Shown here: piece after piece, positions 1-11,300 of the stretch
Numbering within the stretch: the stretch's first letter is position 1
How the letters are laid out: every line of letters begins with the position of its first letter
Origin: Edolisoma coerulescens
Lineage: Eukaryota > Chordata > Aves > Passeriformes > Campephagidae
DNA length: 64,000 nucleotides
Assembly (NCBI GenBank): GCA_013397115.1
Contig: VWZW01004756.1
Location: forward strand, 67,392-131,391
Reading direction: 5' to 3'
Program-made: the position numbers and the translations under genes
Notes under the pieces: generated by a model
Told to the model about the DNA's origin: nothing
Databases searched by the model: none
Seen by the model: only the letters and a program-made list of their open reading frames with translations

Positions 1-1423
1 AGCGACCACAGGATTCTACGGAAGTTAAACCGGGAATTTCTTTTCCGGGGAGGGAGGACGGAGCTCCGGGGAGAGCCATCGGTGACTGCTGAGCTTTGAG
101 GGGGAGTTGTGTCAATTCAAGGCCTTTTCCAGGTCCCAAGAATGTGTCATTTCCTAGGATAGGTAGTTTTCCTCCTGCTCCCATCATTGGAAAACCTGCC
201 TGGAGAGGCGGAGCAGGCTCCTCCGGGCCCAGAGGCTCAGGTAGTTTTCCTAACAACTTGCTCAAGCTTTCCTACATGGAATTGTGCAGGTGGAGAGAGG
301 GTGGGAGAGGGGGGGCAGGCAGTTGCCCCCAAATCCAAGCCACTTGGGAAGCAGGGGGCTTGGAATCCTGCCTGCCCATCCTCTCTTCCCTCAGTTCCCA
401 GAGGGAACAGCATGGGAAGGAGAGGATGACTGTGGATTTTCCTTCGGGAAAGCCTCCCTATTTCCTTATTAAATACCTTCCAACCAGCTCAGCAGCGCTG
501 TAAACATACAAGAGATTGCAACACTGGGAAAAAGTCCATCTTTTCCCTGAATTCCCAACGACAGAGGCTGGCACTGATCCATGGATGCTGCATATGGGTG
601 GTGTGAGGACCCCCAGGGATCCAGGAGAGACTCCCAGACTCCGCAGGGGCCTGGAAAGCAACGCCAGGTGCATTTTGCAGTTGATCCATCCACATCCATG
701 CAGCTCCAAGATGATTCCTGGTAGTCCCACGGGAATGTCGCCAGCTCAGAGGGGTCCAGGGATCCAAGGAGCAATGGGGGTGATATCCAGGAGAACGTTC
801 TGCCAAAGGAGGGACGTGGCAGAGGGATTGGGCTCTTGGGAACGGCATCCTTCCCTCTCAGGAGTACTTGGGGCAGAGAAACCGTGGTGCCAGCCCCATT
901 CCTGCTACGCCTGGCCGGGAAGGGGGGACTGGATTTGGGGGGAATACAGCCCCGATGGCTTTAGAACAGGAGTGTCCTACAAAAGCAATCCCCATGGAAG
1001 TGTGCCGAATTGGATCTTGGGCCGGATCCGTGGTAGTGCAACAGGGCCCAAAGTCTCAATCCGCTCATTTCCCAAACCACCGGCTCGGTCCCGAGGGGTG
1101 GGATCTGGCCCGGCCCCCTCCTGCTTCCATCTGTCCAGGTATCTCACTCCCAAACTCAGCAGGTGCCCCGGGGCAAGGAATCTGCCTCTGGAATGAGACA
1201 GGCTGAGGTAGGGAACTGTAGTGCCTCAGACCCTCTCAGGCCCTGTGGGGCAAGGCTTCTCCCAGCTCCAAGCACGCGATTCCAGCACAATCCATCCTCC
1301 AGACACCACCACTGTGTCACCCCAGAAGGGATTTTTCCAGCTGTCTCCTCTGATCCCAACTGCCCGATGACAGCCTCCTCCATGGATTATCCCACTGGGA
1401 TCATTCCACCCCTTTCCCCTGCA
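1..1423 (-). other. DAGLA: Probable DAGLA 3'UTR (partial)
   Basis: This is the sequence downstream of the DAGLA stop on the coding strand. No AATAAA or ATTAAA was seen on the minus strand, so the transcript probably runs past the window edge. The plus-strand reading frames here, up to 226 codons, resemble nothing known and are judged chance GC-rich frames. In mammals MYRF lies downstream of DAGLA; no part of it was recognised. Confidence 0.55.
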
Positions 1424-2351
1424 CTAAAGGGCCGAAATCATGAGGTCGTCCTGCTTGGCAGGGCTGGTTACATGTCCGGAGGGGGTGGAAGTCCGGATTT
1501 TGTCCGTGGCCAGGCATTCCTGGCTGCTCACACCCGTGGGAGTGATATCCATGAGTTCTCCGGATGAACTAAGGGGGAAAGAGGGCGACACGGAGATTCC
1601 CGACGAAGGATCCGTCGAGCCTGCAAACAACCTCGGGGGCTTTGGGACTAAGTTGGGCTCGTACTGCGCCCTCAGCAGGATCTCCTGGTCGCTGACGGAT
1701 TTGGGAATCTCCGCAAAGTCGCTAGAGCTGTCCGACACCATCATGCAGTAAATGTCCTGGAAGGAGCTGCTTTTGCTGTCCAGGTTGAAGAGGCTGTCGA
1801 TGAACTCGGCGAATTCCAGCACCTGGGGGCTGGGAACGTCAGCCAGGCGGCCGTTGTGCAGCGCCGGCTCTTCCCGAGGGGACAAGGATGCGCGCTCCCC
1901 GTCGCTCCCGCCACCCTCGGCGCTGCAGCGGCGCTGGGGGGTGGTGCCGCCGCTGTTGAGGACGTTCTCCGGGGGCTGCGTCTCCTGGGAATGCTTGGAG
2001 AGGCTGTCGGCAGCCAGCAGCTCTGTCCGGGAGCTGAGGGAAGGGTTTTCCTCGGGGATAACGGGGTCTATATAAAAGCAGTGTGTCTCGTCCTTCTCCA
2101 TGACCGCATGGAGGCTGGGGGAGCCCCGGATGCTCCGGAAACCGGAGGAGCGCCGGGAATCGAAGCTGTAGATGGATTCGTTGTCCGAGAGGCTCTCCAT
2201 GGTGGCCAGAGGGGCGCGGCGGTCCTGGAGCTCCACGGAGAGACGTTCCTTAGTGTCCAGGAGAAGCAGCTCCACGGGGTCTTTCTGCACGGGAGAAAGC
2301 GGCTTCGTCTCGTAGAACCCCTCCAGGCTGATTTCCGAATGGGATTTGCTC
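1424..2351 (-). CDS. DAGLA: DAGLA exon 20: residues 723-1031, C-terminal regulatory tail and stop
   Basis: Most of the cytosolic tail, ending LMISAL then TAG at 1426-1424. Conserved blocks are APLATMESLSDNESIYSFD, the RRSSGFRSIRGSPSL segment with basic-Ser motifs suited to kinase control, FIDSLFNLDSKSSSFQD and the Homer-binding PPRLF. Compared with my recollection of human DAGLA, it lacks an alanine-rich insert near the start and an acidic plus glycine tract in the middle, which accounts for the shorter total. The acceptor is TTGCAG|GAGCAA. Confidence 0.96.
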
Positions 2352-5300
2352 CTGCAACAGGAAACGGAGAACGTGAGGCTGCAGAATTCCAGAACAGCCA
2401 GAGGATCCAGGAGTTCCTCACACAGCTCCTCCAGCCAGAGGCATCCACAGCTCCCGGGAATCTCTTCTCGCTCTGTCCTCCCAGCTGGAAATACCACAAA
2501 TGGATTCTCCCGCTGCAAACTCGGGTTCTTGCCCTTCTCCCTTTTTTCCTGGCTCCCTAAATCCTTCTCACAGCCCAGAGAGGCTGTGGACTATCCCTGA
2601 TAGTGTCCCAGGTTGGATGGGGCTTGGAACAACCTGTGGACTATCCCTGACAGTGTTCCAGGTTGGACAGGGTTTGGAGCAACCTGGGCCGGTGGAAAGT
2701 GTCCCTGCCCACGGCAGGGCTGGAATTGTGTGATCCTTAAATCCCAAACCCAATCTGGCTCCAAGTTTTACCTTGGGAAAATCCCACCAGTCTGGATAAG
2801 GAGAAAAAAGGAAGTTTCTTCCATACCTCTTCCTGACCTTGCTGCACTCCAATTCCTAAGCAACACAAGGGATTCTTCCCCCCAACATTCCACAAGACAT
2901 CCCAAAGCTTTAACTCCCACAAAGGCAGCCCATGGATCTGCCTTTCCCACAAGCATGGATCACAACGCTCCAAGAGGAAGAGGACCCACACCTGGAGCCA
3001 ATATTCCATGAAAAATCTCTCCTTACTTGGTGCTGCTGTTCCTTCTGTCCGCTGGGATGGCTCCAGTTCCGATCTGCACGGAGGGGCAGCTGGGCAAGGG
3101 CTGGCTCTGGAATATCAGCTCCGGGGTGAGATCCACTTCTGTAGGACTCACCATCACTTTGGCTGCGGAAAGCAGAGCTGTTTTCCCCTTGTTGTAGTTC
3201 TCCAAGACCTGTCCAAGGAAAGCAGAGGAACAGCAAGGATTGACTAGAGGCTTTCAAACAGCTGGATTGGCCTCTTTCTTCCCAGAGCTTCCTGGAAGCA
3301 CGGGGAGATAAAGGATTAGATGGATAAATCCTGACTTATCCCTGGATGTCACCTGGGCTCCTGTTTAATGGCAGCTCCTGGAATGAACCATCACCACCCA
3401 ACCTCGTGTCATTCTGAAGTTAAATTTGGAAACAGGAGTTTCTGGGACTTTGGGAATTCCACTCCCAGACCTCACCAGGCTCCACTCCAACAACCTGTGC
3501 AAGACTGACTGGGAGCCTCCCCTTCCCTTTCCTCTTCTTCTCTGAAATAAACAGCCTGGTGTATTTAACCAGCAGCATTCCAGGGCAAGGCCAGCCTGTC
3601 CCGGTGGTTTTTGGGATGGCAATTCCCTGCCTTACCTTGTTGAGCCCTTCCATGACCACGTAGGGGAGGTGTTCGTGCAGCATGGCCGGGGAGATGATCA
3701 CCTCGTTGAAGGCCTTGTTGTCCCCCCAGATGGCAAAGTAGGTGGGATCTTCCTGCTCACAGCAGCTGGAAAAGGAGTCCAGACAACAGGGAAAATGGGA
3801 TGGGAGAGCAGGGCAGTGTTTTGGCATGTGGAAACAGCAGGATGCAGAGGGAGAAAAAGAGGAAAAACAGAGGGAAGAGATGTTAAAATACATATTGTTC
3901 CCAAGTTCTGCATTTTCCAACAGGGACATGATTATCCAGTGCCCAAAGGAGCTCCAAGAGAGCTGCAGAGGAACTTTGGAAAAGGGCCTGGACTGACAGG
4001 AAAAGGGGAATGGCTTCCCACTGCCAGAGTGTGGGTTTAGATGGGATATTGGGAAAAAATTCTTCCCTGTGAGGGGGAGGAGGCCCTGGAATGGATTTCC
4101 CAGAAAAGCTGTGGCTGCCCCACCCCTGGAAGTGTCCCAGGCCAGGTTGGATGGGCTTGGAGCAACCTGGGATAGGGGAAGGTGTCCCTGCCCATGGCAG
4201 GAGGTAGAACTGGGTGATCCTGAGTCCCTCCCAACCCAAACTATTCCAGGATTCCATGTGCTGCTTTAGATTAGATATTGGAAGAAACTCTCCCCTGTGA
4301 GGGTGGTAAGACTGGAAAATTGGGATGGATTTCCCAGGGAAGCTGTGGCTGCTCCATCCCTGGAAGTTTTTAAATCCAGGCTGGACTGGGCTTGGAGCAA
4401 CCTGGTCTGGTGGAAGGCATCCCTGCCCTTGGCTCTCCACAGCCTCTTCCAACCCAAACCACTCCGTAACTCCGCCAGCACAGACACAACCCCTGTCCCC
4501 ATGAGACAGCGGGGAAGAAAATCCGCTTCTCCTCGTGCCAGGGAGAGTTTTCCAGCAGGAATTCCAGCAGGAACTGCAGGACTCACCAGCACTGCTCGGC
4601 AGGGTGGTTGTGCACCACGTGGATGATGCGGCCGGGGGGGTAGAGGGGCGTGCTGGCGCTCAGGGCGATGGTCAGGTCACTGGGATGTGTCCAGAGCCGG
4701 TTGCTCGTCACCGAGTTCTCCTCCGGCTCCTCGGGAAGCTCGGATTTGGGAATGCACTTGGTGGCCCCCACGATGATCCGCCACTGTTCCCACAAAGAGA
4801 GAGAGAGAGAGAGAGAGGAGGGAGGATTTGAGGAGAGAAAAGCAGAATCACCTCATGAGATTTGAGAGATTTAAACAATTCCAGAGGCAGGACATTCCTT
4901 GTTTTCTTTCACGCAGGAGGGATTTGCCTAAGGAAGGTGTGTGAAACACCAGAGGTGTCCAGGTAAAACACAGTGACACTGGGAATAAATAAGGAACAAT
5001 ACAGAGACTGGAGAACATGGAAGCTGGAGAGAGAGATAATCCAAATGTTTCTGAAAGCTGGTTTTCCTTTCCCAATTATATACCTTCTTCAGGTAAATTC
5101 CATCATGCTTTATCCCTAAAAATCTTCATATTTTATGGTTTTTTTCATCTTGGCGCAATGGTAAAGACTGGGAAGGGACAACTTCCCACATTTCCTATCT
5201 CCAAGACATGAGCAGACTTCTTATCCTGAAACAGCATCACTCAGGTGTTCCTACAAGCACAGCAAGTGCTGTACTTCCAGCCTGTTCCCAGTTTTTACTG

Positions 5301-8300
5301 GCCAGGAAAAGCCACAGTTGGAACATGGACTTTAAAAGAGGCTCAGGCAGAAAACTCCCTGCTCTATTATTTGGGATCTGTGATGGTGAAGTTGCAGCAC
5401 GTGAGCTGGAACGATCCCACTGAGCTCTCCAGCTCTTTCCATCATTCCTCTGGTTCCCTAAATAATGATCCTGAGGAGACCTGGAGGAAACCTGCCCTTC
5501 CTGCCACTAAAATTCCCCATCCTTTCTCAGAGACAGATCCAGGTGTTGGTTCTTCCCTCTTACCTTTGGTTTGGTGCTTCTCTGGAGAACATCCAGAAGC
5601 TGCCGGCGAAACCCCTCCAGCTGAGAGAGCCCGATCCTGGAAGAGAGGAAGATGTGATCATGGAAAAGAGGAAGATGTGACTCTGGAAAAGGAGATGTGA
5701 TTACGGAAAAGAGGAAGACGTGATTCTGGAAGAGATGAAGATGTGATTCTGGAGAAGAAGAAGTGAGTCTGGAAAAGAAGAAAATTATGGATTATGGAAG
5801 AGGGGAAAACATGTTCACAACACCTGAGCGGGGAACAGGACAAGGACACAGAGCACAGAAGAACAAGGAATTGTGTTTCAAAGGACACCACAAGGATACA
5901 ACATGGAGCAGATGGATTCAGAGGTGGGCTGTGGCATCACCCAGGAGTGAGAGGCCACAGGGAATTACCGGGACAATAACCAGGATCAGATCAGCAAACA
6001 GGGAAGGAGAGAGGTGACAACAGAGGATGACATGGAACAGGTGAGTTGGAAAAGCGTCCTGGAGCTGAATGCCACCACTGAGGAGATGACAGGATGGACA
6101 GGATCATGGCATCCAGGCAAATCCCAGGTTGCCTGGCTCCCGCTCCAAATCCCTGCTCAGCAGAACGTATCCCAGGAGATGAGGAAGGTGAGGAATGCCA
6201 AGGCACAAGTAATGAGATGGTTCAGAGAGGAGGTGACATGGAACAGGGATTTTGGGACAAACTGGTCCAAATGTGGTGACACCACACCCAGGACAGGGCC
6301 AAGATAACACAGGAAGCCAGGAAGCTGGCACTGATATTCCACAAGGAGGGATTCCAGAGGCAGGACATTCCCCCTTTTCTTTCACACAGGAGGGATTTGC
6401 CTATAAAAACCCCAACAGAGGTGTCCAGGAAAAACACAGCAACACAGAACCAGGAAGATAAACAGGGAGCAATACAAGGACAGGAAAATGAGGAAGCTGG
6501 AGACAGAGAGGATCCAAGTGTTTCTGACAGGAAACAGATGATTTGGGACAGAACAGCAGAGATTCACCAAGGAATTCACACACTTCTCCACTTGCCTGGG
6601 CACCAGATCTTTGCCAAGCACCACCGCAGTCACAAACTCCTTGGAATACTCCATGGCATCCTCACTGGAAGAGAAACAGGAGCAAGAAGAAGCAAACAGT
6701 GTTTCATTCTCAAGTTGGTGGCAGGGAAACCAGGGGCACAAGCCCCAATCCAAGCTGCTCCAGGCTTTGGGGATTTGCACCTTGTGGAAGAAGAGCCTGA
6801 TCTCCACATCCCATGGCCCAACCATTACCCTGCACATGGCTCTGGATATACCTGGGAAAGGGAAATGCTTGAACTCAATGCCTCACAATCATTTTCCAAT
6901 AGTTTGGGAATGGTGGGACAGCCAAGGAAGAAGATATCCCATGCTCCTGAGACTACAGTGTAGGATGAAATACCCCAACATTTGGGAGAATTCAGATGGC
7001 AAATTTCTGCAGCAAGCTGAGTTCCAAGAGAAGAGGGAAGGAATCAGGATTCCCACTCTGAGTTTCCTGGAGACATTCCCAACCAGTTACCACAGGCAGA
7101 GGCTGCCTCACTGACCTAGGGATGATCCTGGGCATAACACAAGCCAGGAGCTACCAAGGGAGCCAGGAGTGGAAGTTCGGAGCAGAAGGCTGCAGAACTC
7201 TTGTGAAATACCCTCCTCTGTAGCTCTGTGGCTGCAGAAGACCCAGGAATACTACAAGGAATGCCAGCATCCAGGTCCAGCAGCAGGATGGTTTAAAACC
7301 CTTGGCTGCTCCTGGAATATGATGCAGGAACTACCACAAGAGGTTTCTGATAATCCATAGCTGATTCCAAGGATCCCCACGGTGTCTGTCAGGACTAGGA
7401 AGACCTTCCCTCACTTCACAGCAATCCAATGGGATGTTTTGTTTGGGAATGACATAACCAGAAGGTCTGTTCCCATTTATAACAGGAGGAATTCAGGATT
7501 AATTTCTCCCTAGTTTTGCCCCATGGCCAAGGGAGAGAAACCAGAACAAGCCATGTGACCCAATTTAGGCTGCAGAACGACAGAAATCACATCCCAATTC
7601 CAATTTCTTTGGCAAAGGAGTCCGAACAACCAGATCAGCTGCTGCAAACACCTGCATCTTCTCAAGTATCTCCCTTATCTCCATCTGTTCAGGGAGATGG
7701 GGAAACTGGGAGTGAGCAGAGAGTAAGGAAATTGCACTTTTCCATTAAAATCAGAGCCATGGATAACTCAGTTATAAACCAGGATATTCAGGAAAGCAGC
7801 CCCCTGCCATCCTAACCTGAATTCCAAACTATATCCCAGAGGAAACACTCGGCTTCTCCAGGCTGCCTGTCCATTTCACTGCTCCCTAGAGCCTCACAAG
7901 CAGCATCCAGTGTATCCCAGGTGTATCCCAACACCTACCTGAGCAGCCCACCTGGGGGGGAATAGGCAAAGCACTTCAGGGATGGATACTGGGGACGCAG
8001 CAGGAAGGACAGGATGGCAGCTGTGCCAGCTCCCAGGGAATGCCCAACCACGATCAGGCCGTAGTGTTTTGTTCCTCTTCCCTAAAAAGCATGGAAACAA
8101 CAAGGAATCGAGGTCAAGTTGGAAATGAAATTGAATTTATCCCCCAAATCTCTCCCTTTCCCCAGTTTTGGAGTCTGTTTCTATGCATGAGCACTCCAGA
8201 TTCCAGCTGAACGGCTCCTTGCTTGTTCTGAATCACGGAATCATCGTGGAATCCTGGAATAGTTTAGGTTGGAAGGGAAGGGAGAGATCATCCCATTCCA

Positions 8301-11300
8301 CCCCCTGCCATGGGCAGGGACACCTTCCACTAGCCCAGGTTGCTCCAAGCTCCATCCAACCCATCCTGGAACACTTCCAGGGATGGAGCAGCCACAGCTT
8401 TTCTGGGAAACCTGTGCCAGGACCTCACTAGAGGCTGGAATTCATTCACTTCTGGAATTCAACATCTGGCCTACTGGGACTTCCCTGAAAGAAAAAAGGT
8501 GGGAAGAAAAAGGAAAGGCACACCAGCTGTTTGAATTATTTAGGATTTGATGGGAGCCTTTTGCCCCTCCTGATAACAACCAAGCCCACACAGAAAGTGT
8601 CTCTACACCTCACTGGATGCTTTTCCCTGGAATATCCGTCCTTGGCAACTGCCAGAAACAAGGTCCTGGGCTGGTGGGACTTGGGATGGCACTTATGGAC
8701 CTAAAGCCAGGAAAAATTCCTCCTGAGTAACAGGAACAACCCCCATTTTCCCCTTGTAGGCAGAGAGGAATGAAGCTCCATCCCAAAAAGCTGGATACTG
8801 CTTTATCTCTCCCTCCATCCACCAAATATCCCAAGGCAGCACTTCAACAACTATTCCCAGCATATAAACCGAGGTAAGCTGCTTCCCAACATCTCCCTTG
8901 AGTCCTGTGACATCTCCCTGCCACCAGGAATGTGCCCACAGGGACAGTCAGCACTGCATTCTGAGGAAAATCTCCATAAAACGGGATTTTAGTTCCTGCT
9001 GATTCGGCTTTAATGCTCCCTGTCCCGCATTGCCACCACGTGGGACTTCCTGCCTCAGGAAAAGGAAAATAATCAGGAGCTTGGCAGTATTGGTGCTTCC
9101 AAAATAAAAAAGCCTTGAGGGAAGTCTGGATGGGGCTTGGAGCAACCTGATCTTGTGGAATGTTCTCTGCCCATGGCAGGGGGTGGGATGGGATGAGCTT
9201 TAAGGTCCCTTCCGACCCCAACCATTCCATGAATGAGTAAACAGCTGGAAATCCATAGGGACAGGAATTAAAGGAAGAGCTGAGAAATGAATACAACAGA
9301 CTCAGGGACACGGAGATTCCCTTAAAACCCAGTTTTTTATGGAAATCTCATCCTCTGTCCAGAGACAACTCGTACTCACCAAATCCCGTCCAAAAGCTTG
9401 GGACAGCACCATCTCCTGCTCCAGCTTCTTCTTGATGTACTCAGCAGACAGCACCATTCCCTGCGGGAAGCGGGAAGACACAGCAGGATGTAAACGGGAT
9501 CTCGACATCCAGCAGCCAGAAGGTGAGGAAGCTCTGGAATGTCCCCCAGCATGGATCAGGATAAGGGAGAAATGACTCCCCTCTGCATTTCCAAAGCTTT
9601 GGTGTTCAAGGAGCAATGGCAGTTCTTAATTAAGGAACAATCCAAGGGCCTATTCCCGGGCTTTTAGAGGGAAAACCACCCCAAATCCAATTAACTTAGA
9701 CACAGAATTGTGGATTTGGTACTTCGGGCCCCGGGACCTGGGGCAGAACAGAGAAATAGACTTGGATATTCTAAATATTGGTGGTTTAAAAGCCAAATTA
9801 TCCCGTTCCAGGTAAATCTGGGAAGGAGTTTTCCATTTAAATGTGGGAATAAAAGCGTGAATTATTCTAACAGAGATAATAATACAAACACCAAAGGGAA
9901 AAGTGGCAGCACTAGGAATTAGTTCCTGCCTTCTCCAGCCATCAATATTAAGGGAATTTGGCTGTCAGAAGACATTCATCCCAAATTATTAAAAGGTTTT
10001 ATTCCCTGGGAGTTAAGAAGTGCTGGAAGATGGGAAAGATCATAATTGGGTCTAAACATTCCTCCTCTCTGCTGAGGAGTGTTTCTTCCTCTGTGTGGTA
10101 ATTCCAAATGTAGTTGATCCAATTCCAAGTGCAGTTACCAACAAGCAGGAATTTGGTTTGTTGCATAAATTCCTGGTGGTGTCACAATTTAATTCAGTGG
10201 GAAGTGAGCCTGAACTCCAAAAAAATGGGGAAAAATGGGGAAATCATCTCTTTGGCTGTTTTCCTTTAAATCCCTATCTTAAAATGGTGTCAATACAATG
10301 GGAATGTTGTTGGGAGCTCACTCTCCATCTCGGAGATATAAAAAGGATTCCTGGCTCCAAAAGCAAAGAAAAAAAAATAGAAATAATAATATATAAAACC
10401 TCAGTTATCCCGGAGAGCTGGCTCAGGGGTTGGAGTTAAACACAGCAGGGTAACCAGAGGGGAAAATCAGGGAAACATCAGGAAGAAATCGGAGGGAAAT
10501 CGGAGGAAGAGCTGAGGGGGGAAACAGCGGGGAGAAAATGAGGGGGAGGAAATTTGGTGGGAAAATGAGGAGGGAAAATCAGGCAGGAAAATCTAAATCA
10601 GGGATGAATCAAAATCAGGAATAAATCAGGGATAACAGTGCTGACTCTCTTGCAGCAATATCACCTCATCAAGCATCCAGAGATCAAGTTTTATTCCATT
10701 CTCTTGGAATTTCTTGGATTGTTTCAAAGAGGGGCAGAAAGGAGTAAGAGAAGCCAGTGAGGAAAAGATAGCAAAGAAACATGGAATTTTCCAGGTCCTC
10801 AGCATCTGAAATGCCCTTGATCCCAATCTGGATGCTGGAGAGGGGAAGCAGGACAGTGGAGACCCCATTCCACGGCAATGGGATATATGGGATGCTGCCA
10901 CCACCAAAAAACACCACGGTGGCTGTGCCTTATCCCAGCTCCCAGCAGCTCCCCAGCAGCTTCCAGAAGAGTCTCCATTCCCAATCCTAATGAGGAGTGA
11001 GCAGCAGGCCACTGATCTAAATTCCCACCGCGAATTTGGGATTCTATTTTTAGGGAGCGTGACCCAAATCCATGGTGATGTCACTGCTGGGATGTTAGTC
11101 AGCCTTCGGAACGTGTTTTTGGTAATTATATCCTAATGGAGACAGGGATTTTAATTATTATGGAATGACACTGCAAACTTCCATTTAGATTTTCCATTGG
11201 AAAAATTTCCTAAATTTCATAGAATCCTGGTTTGGGTTGAAAGGGACCTTAAGGATCATCCAATTCCATGGACAGGGATACTTTCCATTAGCCCAGGTTG

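Larger units (their letters stand above)
4784..5563 (-). other. DAGLA: DAGLA intron 16
   Basis: A GT-AG intron of 780 bp. On its acceptor side it has a (GA)n/(TC)n microsatellite at about 4794-4820, and at 4878-5056 one copy of a direct repeat shared with intron 15. Confidence 0.9.
5637..6595 (-). other. DAGLA: DAGLA intron 15 (GC-AG intron)
   Basis: A 959-bp intron with donor GC (6595-6594, context AG|GCAAGT) and acceptor AG (5638-5637). It contains the acceptor-like minisatellite at 5638-5791 and direct-repeat copy B at 6351-6527. The GC donor is forced by the phase of exons 15 and 16 and by the conserved LVPRIGLSQ. Confidence 0.92.
8082..9379 (-). other. DAGLA: DAGLA intron 13
   Basis: A GT-AG intron of 1298 bp with two CR1 fragments in opposite orientations, 8230-8440 (-) and 9121-9235 (+). 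Confidence 0.88.

Noticed and set aside
516..1196. 226-codon open frame on the plus strand
   Set aside because: It lies opposite the presumed DAGLA 3'UTR, has no recognisable similarity, and its composition (Pro, Gly, Ser, Arg rich) is what random GC-rich DNA gives.
1856..2560. 234-codon open frame on the plus strand
   Set aside because: It is the antisense shadow of DAGLA exon 20 and runs into the intron.
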